From Isoetes taiwanensis (taxonomy: Eukaryota; Streptophyta; Lycopodiopsida; Isoetales; Isoetaceae), in NCBI GenBank assembly GCA_021234155.1, contig JAJEKV010000024.1, positions 13,676,913 through 13,740,912 on the forward strand: a stretch of DNA of 64,000 bases, in the 5' to 3' direction. The position numbers were made by a program, and so were the translations under genes. This document shows positions 21,990 through 34,900 of the stretch, piece after piece. Numbering within the stretch: position 1 is the stretch's first letter; each line of letters begins with the position of its first letter. The notes below the pieces were generated by a model that made no database searches, was not told the DNA's origin, and saw nothing but the letters and a program-made list of their open reading frames with translations.

Positions 21990-24900
21990 TGTGCAATGCA
22001 TTTATGGCAATATATTGTTCGGATGCAGTAGACACTACAGATAGACAGATAGAGAACAAAATTTACCTTTAAAGTGTAAACATAATATGAAGTAACTTAC
22101 ACAAAAATATAAAGTAACTTTTCTGAAACTGTTTAGTTCTTGGTCTAACAATTGCCAATTTTATCGACAAATCGCCTTCAACAAAATCTTTAAAAATATA
22201 TTGGGTCTACATACAAATACAAATTTATACAATTTGAAACTATAGAGTTTATGTCCGCCAGCCTCAATGGATCTACATCATAAAGAACTTATCTCAAAGA
22301 ACCTTAGGAACGTCTATCGACTCAATATGAAGCTCATTTGTGAGGATGACAGGTATGGAAGTTTCTGACAATAGTTCATGACGATGCGACCTAACCAGGC
22401 ATTAGTTGAGGGCATGTTGAATATGTAGAGTTATTGATTTTGTAGGTGCAATAGAAAGTTAAAGAGGTTGGGCATTATAAGAGATACATTTAATTCATAG
22501 CTTTGAGATGTTTACCTTAATAAAACAATGTGGAAAAGGAGTTCCGTTATAAATTCGATAACATTTGACATCATATTTTGTATAGATGTAATGGAATGCA
22601 TAGATAGAACAAACCGGATATAGAAGTAATGGCATGCGTAATTCAAGTATATAGTTCAATGACCATGTACGATGTTCCATAATGTTTTGTTTCACAACTT
22701 TTTAGACATTTTCTTGGATTGGTACTACGTATATGGGAGATGAGTTTGCATGCAAGATGCAAGATGATGCCAACACGTACTTCTTTGAAAGAAGCTGCAA
22801 TCAAATCCACATGACATCAGATACTAAAATACTCTTCTAGATAGATGGACAATGAATCAATCAACAGAGAGAAGGCAATTACATGGTACAAACGTTATTA
22901 GACAAAAGCATCAACTCTAATAGCTTAGTCATTGCACACTTCCGATTAAATAATGCATATAATATGTAATGAAGCCAAAACAAAAAGAATGGAAACAACA
23001 AAAAATCAAGACTGGAACAACAAAAAACCAGAACATGCTAGATTTAATCCTGATAAGGATATCAGAAACGCAAAAATCAAGTAGATATTGATCTGAAAAG
23101 CTCAAGAATTTAATGGATTGAGTACCTTTTCTAGATTATATCTAATCATGTTGAAGACATGTCTTATGTCGCCTTCAACTTTGTAGTTAAGATCTCCATG
23201 CCAAATTACAACATTGGATCATCTGCTAAGAAAGGACCTCGTTAATATTCCAAGAAATGACAACCGAACCTAAATTCATCTCTGCAAATTCTATTCTAAG
23301 AAAAAGTTGCAGTCACAAAATTGTACTCATACAATCATACTCAGGTTAGGTTAAAGACGGAACCATGTCTATGACTGCCATGTAAAGAATATCTCCATAT
23401 TTGAGATAATGGGAAGCGCCTTTGAGAATCCTATGCAAAGCAAGATCGGTTTATGTCTAAAACATTAAAGGATAGAAAATAGTCACGCAATTGGGTATAG
23501 TTAATGCAATGCTTGAGTGCCAGCCATTCTCCATACCCTATCGCCATTTCGAAGAAGTCTGGATGGACATTTCTGGTGTTCTTCCATTGGAAAAAAGCAG
23601 GGCTATATCTCCTGCACTTGGATCCAAGGCAAACGATCGGTTATGATCGCAATGTTGGCCTTCTTGCTCGCTCATCCTCTGATCGTCCCTAGTTGCACTG
23701 CCCAAATTGAAGAGGTGAGTTGAAATTTAGAACTTAGATCTCATGAATCAGCTCAAGCGGAAAAGAATAAAAGTAACTTCTTCGAGCTTTGAATCTACAA
23801 TGACTAATTTGCATAAACTCCGCCAAAGGAGTTTTATGTAAGGAAATTTCAAAAAATGGGTGCAAAATCTATTGCCTCGGAGTAATAGATGGTTATACAC
23901 TGGGCATGATTGCTTAACCCCCAGAGAGCAGTGTTTTTCTGAACCACATCAATTTTGAACCATCATGCCATTGCATGCAATCCATGTTTCAGTCACCATC
24001 AGGACCTCATATTACAGTACGTCATCATTTTTTATGTTCTTCCCCACATAAACCGCATCTAGAGGCCATATTTTCCCCCAACCCTCCAGCAAACCATGTC
24101 TCTGGCAAAGGGTTTGTCTTGAACAGAGTTAAAATACACACAATAAACTTACAAAAATCAAAGAAAATAGGAAACAGAAATCAAAAGGGGTCACATGCAT
24201 AGATTTAGCAAGTAAATACATAGAATATAACCTTATTAGAAATGTGAACAAAGTAGTTATGAACTCTAAGATCTCAGCCAGAGAGGTCGGAGAGGTCGGA
24301 TTCGCTAGCAAGGTCTTAAAATCTTAGAATCCTAAGCGCCTTTGGACGTCGATGATGGAAAAGATGGTGAAAAAGGAGCGGACATGTAAATTGATATGAT
24401 CTTAGATTATGTTTAGACTTTAAATCTTATGTAAACAATCATGTTTTACGTAGGATTACAATATGTGGAGCTAGCATTGATCTAGTAAGACACGTAAACA
24501 TCTTCTATTACATTTACCATACTTTTCTTTCAAGCAGAGAAAGATTTGAAGAACTCTGTTTGAAACAGGCACACATTTGGAAGCATACCACTGTTGAAGA
24601 CTTCTATATGCAGCGAAAAGTCTAGAAGCGAGGCAACCTGCTTGGAAGACCTCGAAACAAAATAGCCAAAAATGCCGGAAGAAGCGAGCATGCATCCGGA
24701 AGGATTTACCTCAACGTTTTTCGTATTTTCATAGCCTAATACTTTTTGCCGAACTCACTTACTGCAAATAATAATACTTCAAGCTGCAAAAATAGAAGCA
24801 GAGCCTGAGGGAAAACAAAAACTTGTGTGTGGCATCCGAAACAGGAGTTACCTAGACGTTTTTTCATAGCCTAAACTTCTATGCCCTAAACTTCATGTTT

Positions 24901-26540
24901 CTGCTGAATTTGTAGATCTACACTGATAATAAAATCAAGTACTCCTGCAAAGAGGCAATGCCTTGCATCAACCGGATCTTCATGTCACATACTCTCTCAA
25001 TAAGCCCTATATCTAATCACACAAACGAATCTGTAGAAAGAAAAAACAGACAAATACAAAATATAAAACGTGCACCCTATCCATCTGTTTGTAAACGTGT
25101 TCCTTGTGTTCCTTTTGTATCCCTCGTTTAGCGTGCACGAAAAAAAAAAAAAAAAGTAGGCGGGTTAAGAGAAGGCAATAATTTACAGCAAGAATCAACC
25201 CAAAGGAAAATGAAAAAATTACGCGGTCGAACTGAAGCTCCAAACCGCTATCGGGTTTTTGCTACAAGCGGTTTATACATGATCAAAGCATTCGTGATGT
25301 TTATTCAAAAGAAAGCTTCATATAGGATGAGTTAGAGTCTGAAAACCTGTAAGGATGAAGCCGAGCTTTGCCAGAACAGTGAATCCTGATATTTGAATCA
25401 TGGTAGTGAGACAAATCTGCATCAAGAAATAGAAATCATGCAGAATAGAAACTCGCAATACCTGGAATGGAGTAGAATGGAGTAGTAGCAGACGGATCCT
25501 CCTGCTATTACTCATTAGAAAAACGAAATGGATGGATGAAGCAAAAAGAAAAAGTAGAGAATGCAGACAAAAAAAATTGAAATGGGAAGGATTAGGAGAT
25601 TGGTGCTTCCTCTTAATAGGTAACCGTTTAACAAAAAAATGATGAAAGGCAGAGGGGAACCCCCCGCCATAGCCTCTCGGCTCATTAACCGTCCATTTGC
25701 CTCAGCGACCATCTGCTCTCTGCTGCTGCCGGAATGTCAAATATGGGTATGTCACCGACTCCCCTGCTTCATTGTGATCAGTGGCTCCTTTGCTCCAGCG
25801 ACCTCTTAATCAAGACGAACAGAAGATTCAAGCAAGCTGGCCATCTAGCCAAAGAACTGATGCCACATGACCTGGATTTGCCAGACCAGTTGTTTCCAGC
25901 AAAATGTGATCAAACCTGCATAACAACCAAATTCATTTAGAATAACTGCTATTCTTTTGTCATGCCGGGCTAGGACAAACAGTCAGAGTTTTAAAATGCC
26001 ATGGCCGATTAACCCCAAAATGCAAAGGAATTTTTTTTTAGCCCTTGGATATACCTGTTTGCTTAGGCGACCTGTTTGCTTCAGCGATCCTATGCGCTCT
26101 GCTGCTATACCGATTGCTCTAGCTCTTGCGATTTAAACTCCAGTGATTAATTTCCTGAATTGATATTGTCTCTCTCAATGCAACCAACACCAGATAAATG
26201 CATAGGATAAGGTACACGGGTCATACCTGCTTCAACGACACCTCCTTGCTGCGAAATCAGCTTCAAAATGATAAAATCTGTTTGCTCGCTCTTCCATTTT
26301 AAACCTTGAAAGGAAATCATGGAAGCAAGAGGCGAATAATGAGAGTTGGAGGAGGAGAGTGAATCCTCTAACGGCCGGCTGTGCAGCGGGAGGCTGAAGA
26401 AAATTTTGAAATTGAAATTTCTATGGAATAGCGCGTTAGCGTCGGGTTAGCATCCCGCAACGGGAAAAGGGAACGCCGTGTGCGGCGTTCCATGCGGCTG
26501 CACAGGCACATTCCCCAACACCTTACCAAAATAAAAAAGA
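21990..26540. other. Non-coding DNA, probably the Helitron body
   Basis: AT-rich sequence without a recognised gene. Short open frames (for example 23504-23723) show no family features. An A run occurs at about 25141-25157. Confidence 0.45.
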
Positions 26541-26542
26541 AG

Positions 26543-26951
26543 ATGAACATTAATTAACAACCATTACATTAGACATGTTTAAAATTAAATTCCCCCTTAA
26601 ACCCCCTTTTGTTTGGGTGCAGATTCACACGGGGGGTGACGTAGGGCAGCGAGAGCCCTGTAATTATGTTTTGCACGTACAAAATCAACACCATATAGTA
26701 TATTGCCTGAAATCTTATAGTATTTTGCAAATCTTGTTATACAGTATAACAAATTCTACATCCATACCCCACAAACGAGGAACTTTGTGTATGGTTTAGA
26801 TTAAGGAATAAGGGGGTTATATGCCTATCCAACAGCTCTCGTTGCCCGGAGTCACCCCCCGTGTGAATATGCACCCAAACAAAAGGGGGTTTAAGGGGGA
26901 ATTTAATTTTAAACATGTCTAATGTAATGGTTTATGTTAATTAATGTTCAT
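26543..26951. mobile_element. Foldback MITE with arms of about 100 bp
   Basis: The left arm 26543-26640 (ATGAACATTAATTAAC... CCCCCTTAAACCCCC... GGGGGGTGAC) is a near-perfect inverted copy of 26851-26951. The main difference is a 3-base gap and a few substitutions. Pairing continues imperfectly inward (GGGCAGCGAGAGC versus GCTCTCGTTGCCC). The 409-bp unit would fold into one long hairpin. I cannot assign the superfamily or a target duplication. A transcript through it would be a typical source of 24-nt siRNA (inference). Confidence 0.8.
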
Positions 26952-26964
26952 AGTAGTTATGTTG

Positions 26965-29262
26965 GTTATGTTCGTAGGACCAACATAGTGTTTGTCAGAA
27001 AGAGGAGGCGCATACTGCTTACGAATGCTACTAACCATGTCATCAACGTCCTCAGCACCTGCTAAGGTCTTTCACCTAGTTTTAGACAACCACCCTTCTT
27101 TCAATTCTTCTGGAGATGTATCTACCTCCCCCAACAAGTTAATCACCTTCTTCCAGTAAGCTACCAATGCATGATTGGTGTCATCGGGTTGGTTTACCAA
27201 TGCTTTATATAGTCTTGGATTCCTTCCTTAGTCAATCCCAATCGCTTCAATTCTTTAGTAGGTTTTAGAGCTTTTGAGAGTTTTGATTGACTTGGAGGTA
27301 TCATAGACTTGCCATTCTCATCTCTACGCCATATTTCCTCCCCTCCTCTCTACTCGTGCTCTGAAGGTCTCATCTTCCATTGAAAGATTGGAATCCTATT
27401 TCTCACTCAAAAAAGCGAATTGCAGAGGCCTAGAATGACCATCAAGATCAATGCATAACCATCCACATAACTCTTCCAATCAAGCACTTCTTCTATGAGA
27501 GAACTTATAGGGTTTGGAGTAGTGCATTTATGCAAGATTTCCATTAGCCTAAGAAAGTTGGTCACTGTCTGCTGCTTTAGTATACAACTATACTTGCCAA
27601 ATAATGCGTCCACATCCTCATGAGTATGGACGGGCATCAAGATCCCCAAATTAACTCTTTCAAATATGCCCACAGCTATTAAGTAGGATAGGAAAGAAAA
27701 CATCCACTTGTTCTTATTTTAGCCAGCACAATTATCAAGTTGCAAGAGGAACCTTCTAGGTAGATCTTGAGCCCTAGCACGTGAAGTCAAAGCTCCAACA
27801 TGTTCACTAGACCCATGCTTCCTAAACCTTGCCTTGCTAAACTTCTCAATATTGTTAGGGTTTCCATCTAAAAATGCACTATGTAGTACATGGCTGGTTG
27901 TAGGGTCCTGGAAATGACCATTATATTCATTTTCATAGTTTCTCAAACACCTCATGATACTCCTAATATGAAAATCTGGACCATCACTCCACAACTCCAA
28001 ACTGAAATGCCCATAGTAGGTTTGAGACTGCCCATGCAAGATTGCCCCAGTCATTGAGATCTGCAAAGGGTATGATCTTCCACATGACTTTGGTATGTAC
28101 TTGAATTGAGGAAGACAAGTCTTTTACTGGTCCATCTTGTCATGTATAATACATAAATATTTATTAGGTTCCAGTGCAGATAAGGTCCTCCACATCCAAT
28201 AACATGATCGACATGATAGTTGATCAGTCATATGGTCCTTCATATGCTCCTCTATCCTAGCCCTTTGACTTGGTTGTACAGTCTTATCAAGAGTCTCCTT
28301 CAACTTAGCACACACAAATTGCACTTTGCAAAGTTGTTTGAAGTTGCATGGTGACTTGATTGAAATGCTTCTTCCATAGCCTATTAAAGCTAGGTTGAGA
28401 TATTGGAAGAATTTTCAATTCTCGAAGCAGAAAATTCACTTCCTCCAAAATACTCTTTTGAGTACAATGTGATGGTAACATTTTCTCAATAACTGCTCTT
28501 CCCTTTTCATCCTTTCTGCTTTTGTATGGCATACACTCTGCATTGAAGTTAATATATTTTTCAAATATTTCCCTGGCAACCAAGATCCTAGAGGTTGGTC
28601 TCAACAAACTATTATTTTCATGCAAAGCAATCATAGTCTCTTCTGCCTGCTTTTTTTGCCAATTATGCCATGAGGAAGTTGGAATTGTATGGATATCCTG
28701 CCTTGCTTTTTTACATATTCATTTGCCTAGCAAAGAGTATCTTTTTATGTTGGATTTCTTTCATCTTGAAGTGCATGTTTGAAAATTGTGTGCATGTAGA
28801 TATTGGTGTAACTGCTACATTACTGGACCAACCATACTTAAAACATGTCTCACCGTTCACATCTGTCTTTATGAAAGTATCTTTGTATGCAGTAGCTCTA
28901 CAATGAGTAAGTCTGAGCAGATCCTTCTTCTGTTTATGTGTTATCTCCAAGAGCTATTTGCAGTTGGTGTCATCCTCTTCCTCACAGGAAATTATGATCT
29001 CTTATTTGGTCTGCTTCCTTTTTCCTAGAGAAGAATGTTAAGTTTAGGTCGTCATTTGTCTTGGAAAGGTCAACGAACCACTCGGCACCCTCATCCATTT
29101 CCTCTTCAGAGCATGGAGGGTCAGTGGTTGCTATAAGAATAGGTCCTTCCATCATCTAAGGAGAGATCATATAGTATCACATCTGGGTCCTCTACCCTTG
29201 GCTTCTTACTAGAAATAGACCCAGAATTACTAGGGATCTTCTTCCTCTTTGGCGCTGCAAAA
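26965..29262 (-). pseudogene. DUF7869-type transposon-associated gene, broken
   Basis: On minus, starting near 29262, segments in changing frames read KRKKIPSNSG, then LLRLTHCRATAYKDTFIKTD, then FEKYINFNAECMPYKSRKDE, CRSCYWMWRTLSAL, LLQLDNCAG, and finally FLSYLIAVGIFERVNLGILM with HTHEDVDALFGKYS. LQLDN.., then the VGHTHEDVD(A/Q)LF block, is the signature of the DUF7869 domain found in many repetitive plant and protist genes. A C-terminal tail (KALKPTKELKRLGLTKEGIQ) can be followed to about 26965. At least three frameshifts and three stops interrupt it. Upstream exon limits are uncertain. The MITE begins right after its 3' end. Confidence 0.62.
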
Positions 29263-29269
29263 CAAGATG

Positions 29270-31300
29270 AATATAATTTAGCAAGATGAATAATTTAGCA
29301 TGGCGTGAATTTAAAGCTCAAACTAGTATAATTCATGCTTGGCATGTTTCTAGCTCCTTTTGTAGACACCCTATATGCCTTTACTAAACGTAGACCCCTC
29401 ATCCATTCGTAACAAGACACTTCATCCTTTACAATCCATATCCTTATTGAAGACTGCTATTCCTAATTGCCCCTTCAATACGAATACATCTAGTTCACGC
29501 TGGGCATGTACCCCTATGCTTAAAATTATTGAAACTATAGCAAAATTATATTCTAAAAGAACAGAGCCAGAGCATTAATAGAAGCTAATGTACGTTCTAT
29601 ATTGTAAGGAAGGAAGGAAGGAAGGAAAAATTTTTAACGTCCACGGAACCCAATCGGGTTATGGGACCAAGTACATAAGGGACCGAAGTCCTGGACCGAA
29701 GTCCAAACAAGAACATGGGCCGAAGCCCTTAAACCAAAGCACAACGTGAGCTAGAACACAACCATCATGACCCGGATTAAAAACCACCTGGGAAAAAAAC
29801 CGTTGCCAGGATGACTATGGCTGCTCACCGATCCAAAAATCCATGCTGTTGCACAAGCAACAAGCATACCTTCATACCTCCAGCAGGCAAAGCTTCACCA
29901 AGCAACTCCGAACCGTAACCTCTTCACAACTGGGTGCTGGAAAACAGACGCCCCCAACGCCAATCGCCCAGACACGCAGGGAAGGCGGCGCTCAGAAAAA
30001 CCGCTCAGGGAAATCGCCCATCGGAGGTGCCTCCTCACCCATCCACCAGCCCTGCGCCAAGGCGCCAGCACCCCCAGGTATGCGCGCAGGCGGACATCCA
30101 CTCAGGCACACACATGGGCGCCATCCTTCACTGCCGCTGCTCCAACGCCATCCATCACTGCATCCGCTCGGGCAGGCCTCAGGCAGCGCCTCAGGCAGGC
30201 GCCAGGCGCCAGGCGCCAGGCGGAGGCCCCGGAAGGAAGGGAAAGGAGGAAAGAATTCAAATTCATGCAAAACATAAAACTCTCTACACAGTCTGTATTT
30301 TATGGTGAAAAGCCAGATTAAATACCTTGAATAGGGGTCTGATCAACATCCTCTGTAACTTGAGGAGAGCCCGGTTTTGAAATTTCTCGGCCACTGCTCC
30401 CTTGCCTCCATCCATCTCGACCACCTATTGTTTTAGAAGGCATCTCCAAATCGCATAGTAATAGAGCCGGAAGGTTGCTCGGATAAGCGCTTTAGCTGTT
30501 CGAAGAAAAAGAGCTATAGCTTTGTACCTGCACGATAAATTTGAGTTTCAAAAGAACCCAATATGCGGTTTCGAAATATTCTTGACACAAAATAATAATG
30601 AGGAAGATTCACTTTTAAAAAAAAGACCGTTCGCCGACTTCTTTCATTGAGTTTTTAAAAATCAATCTGTCGAGTACTTCGATTGATTACTTTTATCTCG
30701 CCTAAATGTAGTTAACCTAATCTTTTGTCTAATAAATTTTGTCTGACCGCCTGTATTTCTCGAACGCCTGTGATTTCGTGAGCGTCTGTGATTTCGCAAG
30801 TGCCTATGATTTCGAGAACTCGAGATGGCTTCCTCAAGAATGGCTAAAGAAGTCTGGTACGCATCTCATTCCTATAACTTATACAAGACTTTCCAATAGT
30901 ATGCGTCTAAATAGGCAATTGTCTGTAGTGTCGGATAGGAATGTTTCATATTAACTACAAATCAGAAAAGGAAAGTAGGATTATACAAGATCGACTCCAT
31001 CGATCCGACTGCAAATTGTCATGGAATTCCACTCGGGGATAAGTATGTTCGAGTTACAGTGATTGACTGCTATGCTATGGATGAAGCTTACCTCATAAAC
31101 ACCCCGGTAGGGATACAGTTCATGAAAGCGTTGGAACTTTTGATGCATGGCCAAGAATTTGATTAAAAAAGGTATGTAACAAATATTATCTCGGAGAAAG
31201 ATAGACGTAGACAAAATTGTTGTATTGATTGACAAAATTTTACAATTATAATCTGGATAAACTAGACATACAAAATATCCCCTGCAGAACTCCCAGACTG
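29270..31300. other. Non-coding DNA with simple repeats
   Basis: Contains a GGAA run (29608-29627), repeated near-palindromic phrases GGACCGAAGTCC (29680 and 29694) and GGGCCGAAGCCC (29717), a GC-rich patch at 29930-30240 with CAGGCGC microsatellite near 30197-30225, and an 18-bp tandem motif around GTGATTTCG (30750-30821, four copies). The open frames in the GC-rich patch overlap on both strands and look compositional. Confidence 0.5.
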
Positions 31301-31313
31301 AGTCAAGCCCGGT

Positions 31314-31885
31314 TTACTGAGTTGCCGAACTGTCGATGCTGCCATTTCCATTCCAGGCCTGAGTGAATTCTTCAAGTATGACCCCACCAAAAGTCTCAGG
31401 CTCCAGTTCAACTGCCTCTGGCTCCACCTCCATTGCCATTGGAGGCATTGCATTGTATACCACCTGCGGTAGTGGTTCATGTTGAGGCAAGCGGGCATAG
31501 AGGCTGGCTACTAGGAAACGAAGCTCCCGGTTTTGAGATTCAAGCTGGCAGTTGCGAGCTTCACTTTAGATCAATGCATGAACAACATTATCGAAGTGAT
31601 CAGACAAGATAGCTAACCTCCTTATTATATCCAGGGCTTCAAAGCCCAAATTTAAAATGGCCCTACGCTCTGCGTTCATCGTCATCACATGTTCTAAGTA
31701 TTCAAGGGGATGCAATCTAGGTGCAACTGGAGCTGAGCTGGAGGGGCTTCAACTGAACTAGAGCTTGGAGGGGCTTCAATTGGCGCGGAGCTGCAAGTGG
31801 CGTCAACTGGCACGCCATGAAGCTCTAGGGCCATATGGACGAATGCCACAATTGTATCTTGTTCATCAGCTGGTGGTTAATGTAG
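31314..31885 (-). pseudogene. Unidentified protein gene, one frameshift and one stop
   Basis: On minus the sequence reads DEQDTIVAFVHMALELHG, a proline/serine spacer, then LHPLEYLEHVMTMNAERR, FEALDIIRRLAILSDHFD, an in-frame TAA, RNCQLESQNRELRFLVASLY, and ends EEFTQAWNGNGSIDSSATQ followed by TAA at 31314-31316. The frame shifts once near 31735. Amphipathic helical and coiled-coil character is visible in the middle. I do not recognise the family. Continuous sense over 570 bases across only two lesions argues for a recently broken gene. Confidence 0.45.
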
Positions 31886-32900
31886 CTTGGCATCTAACAA
31901 AAGGAAGTTAGATAATTATAAGCACAATTTCATTATAATGGAAAAAATTTCAGTGAATTGGAATTTTTTTATTGTAGACCTTCTGCAGGTGTTAGGTACA
32001 TGGATATGACATCCATGCGATTCTTATATGGATAATGGATTACATAGATCCGATGGCTTAAGCATCTGCTGATCTTAGATGCGATTGTCATACTTAAATC
32101 GAGGAAAGTTAGATATTACCTTTTTTTTCCTGATAAAATTTCTGTCAGATTTGCAACATTCTGTCTGCAAGCAGGTAGGCTAGCCACTAGCGTAGTTGCT
32201 GGATTGCAAATTGGCCTGGACCAAACTAACTAACGTGATGGAAGGATTGAAGGGTGAGGATTTGCTGGACGCGGCATACGCGGCTGGAATTTCATCAAAA
32301 ATGTCATAGCATAGTAGAATTTAGTTACCAAATCAAAAACGTGCTTATTCAGAGGCCACAAGATCTGGGTTTCAGAAATCACAGTTCCCTCCTTGAGCTC
32401 ATAAATAAAAAAATGGAAATATGAACCAAAAAAAAAACATAACAATATAACAACTCAGAGAGCCACATGTATGCCAAAGACAGCCTAGAGAACAAAGGAG
32501 TTGTTGGCAGAGGCCAACAAAGCAAAAGAGCAGGTCTCGACAATCTTTCTCGGACGAGAGGAGCTTTTATATAAAGTTTATAGTAACTAAGTTGAATGGA
32601 GGGCTATGAGATTTACGTTTATGGATTAAAATTATAGAAACTTTATGCTTTGGCAATTTAGAATTTTTCCTAGTCATGCAAGGTAATTGTATAGTTGTCT
32701 TAGAGAGAGACCTGGCACCATGCATCAAATATCATGGTTGCAGAAATATATATATTTAACCGAACTACAGCATCAAGACAGATGTTTCAAGGCCCATATC
32801 TTGGGATTCCTACCAATTACTTGATCTAGAATGGCATAAAGACGAGACATCGGAAGCTTATATCAGAGGACATAGGACAGAAAGTTAGATAGTTATGCAA
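31886..32900. other. Intergenic region downstream of TPK
   Basis: No coding region recognised. The part next to 32911 should include the 3' UTR of the potassium-channel gene. Confidence 0.5.
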
Positions 32901-32910
32901 AGTTTATAAT

Positions 32911-34053
32911 TTACAATATATCTAAACTGTTCGAATACTTTAAATCTGATAAGGTGATTGTTCCTGATGCATTTACATCAATGTTGTTAAATTGGTCCAA
33001 TATTGTCTCCACATCTTTGTCTGTGATTTTTCCCATCTCTCTCAGCTTATAAATGATATATTCAGAAGCACTGCACCAGCATTGTAAAACAGCACAGGAT
33101 GAGATATTTTCTTGGGGGGAAACAAAAGAATGAAATAACATCACTCACCTAACCACTTGATCATTATCTATATCTGCAGCAAGAAAGTCCGAAATGGTAG
33201 TCTCCCGGGACAACACCCAATGAGCTAAGGCTTCCTGTCTTGCTTGAGCAATGTATTCTGCAATGTAAAGAATGAGCCGAGCAAGTAACAATGTACTTAA
33301 AAGAATCCACACTGCAGCAAAGGCCCGCCCTCCAGTTGTGCTGAAGCTCTCATCCCCATAACCAAGAGTAGTCATAGTTACGCAGACACAATAAAGTGCA
33401 TCAACTAAGTTCAGATGCTCCACTTTAACTAGCACAACTGTTCCTATGCCAAACATGAAGAGAACTAAAAATGCACAAAGAGCTAACTTGTGCTCTGTAA
33501 ATTTCTTCGGATCGCTTTCAATAATTGCAGACTGATGTTGATTTTTTTTGTGCATTGCATGCTCTAAAAACCTTTCCTGTTTTTCTACGAGAAAGTTTGC
33601 AGCTTCACCCAGAAGTATTCCAGCGAGAAAAAAACCAGCGAGGACAAATGCACATGTCAAGAGCTTGGCTGGTACTGTAGCAGGAACAATGTCCCCATAT
33701 CCAACAGTTGTCATTGTCACCATAGTAAAGTACAAGGCATCAATGAAACCCGTTGTTGAACGTCCGTAAAGATGAGTTCTAAGGGTAGTATAACAACATG
33801 TGCCAAGCAAAAGGTATACAGAAAGAAAGATAAGTGCTCTCAGAAATGTGGAACCATTGTAACCCATCCTAATATTTTCGTCTGGTAGAGGCCTTATATG
33901 GTATTTATTATGTCCAATATGTGGAGCAGACCTGCAATGTCTGACTGCTTTAGGGCGAGCACGCATAATTTGTGTTAGAAATGGGTTTTCTAAGATGTAT
34001 TGGCTTCCATTCTCTGATAACAATGGCTGGTTGAGAACTTCAGTGGCCGACAT
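32911..34053 (-). CDS. TPK1: Two-pore potassium channel (TPK/KCO family), two exons
   Basis: Coding order: exon 34053-33149, intron 33148-33071 (GTGAGT to GTGCAG), exon 33070-32911, giving 354 residues, the normal TPK length. Two pore loops carry the K+ filter (TMTTVGYGD and TMTTLGYGD) among four membrane segments. The N-terminus has a 14-3-3 type motif RHCRSAP with Ser42. The C-terminus has two EF-hands: DIDNDQVVSASE, whose loop is split by the intron, and DVNASGTITLSD. TPK channels sit in the vacuolar membrane, conduct K+ and are gated by Ca2+ and 14-3-3. Homologues regulate K+ release from lytic or protein-storage vacuoles; which of these applies cannot be read here. All key residues are intact, so it is likely functional. 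The symbol denotes family best fit, not proven orthology. Confidence 0.93.
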
Positions 34054-34900
34054 TGTTCTAATGTATATTGAGAACTGGAAAACTGATCCACGCAGGCAAA
34101 GTTATCTTATGCCTACAATGTGCACTGCACACCACAGAACAGAAGGTCATGCATGGCTATTTATGTTCACTAGGAACTCATTCACCAACAAAATTTCCAC
34201 TCACCACAAAGTACTATAGATTTGCAAGCTTGGAAAAAGGATGCAGATGCTGATTGTGCAAGAGAAAAAAGAAGGAGAACTAGGGACACATGCAAATATA
34301 TTCTGCTCCAGAGGGTTGGAAAGAGATGTTCAAGGGCCTTGGGAGATAACAAAAGCATATTACGCCTCAAAGATGAAGGACATACAATCCCATTTCTCAG
34401 AGAGTAGAGGACTTTTTCTCAGACAGAAAACCCTGAAGTACTTTGAGAAAAAGCATACATCCGGCTAGGCAGTGAAATGGAACCTCATTCTGGCCAGGTC
34501 AGTTGATCAGACACTAGGGTAGCCAGTAAAACATTACCACTCACTATACAGAAAACGTATTAAAGCTGATAATTTTTTGCTAGCAGACGGATGCTTATAA
34601 GAGTCTGCTATCGAAGAGGCTCGACACCGGTAGCTGTTCCCAATTAACATAATAAGCAAAACTTGTATAAAGAAGAACTAACGCAGCAAAGCATAACCGA
34701 CAATAAAGCCATTAGATTCGAACGGTTAAAATCAGAGAATGCGAAACAAGTACCTGATCCTGCTAAAGAAGCACCGTGATAAACAGAACTCATCAATGTC
34801 TTGCATACAGATTGAAGACGCTCTAGGTTTTCTGGGTAGCCACAAGTGGCAGTCCCATACATTTGCTTTTCCATACGAGAAGGGCGGTCTTTTTGGGTAG
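34054..34900 (-). promoter_or_regulatory. Probable 5' UTR, UTR intron and promoter of the TPK gene
   Basis: On minus there is a possible acceptor ATATACATTAG just upstream of AACAATGTCGG (start codon at 34053) and a possible donor GATCAG/GTACTTG near 34752. This suggests a 5' UTR intron of about 700 bp with a first non-coding exon near 34755-34880. This is based on splice consensus alone. Confidence 0.35.

Noticed and set aside
29843-30308. Long overlapping open frames in a GC-rich patch
   Set aside because: Open in several frames on both strands at once, low complexity (Pro/Gly/Ala/Arg), no family features: a composition effect.
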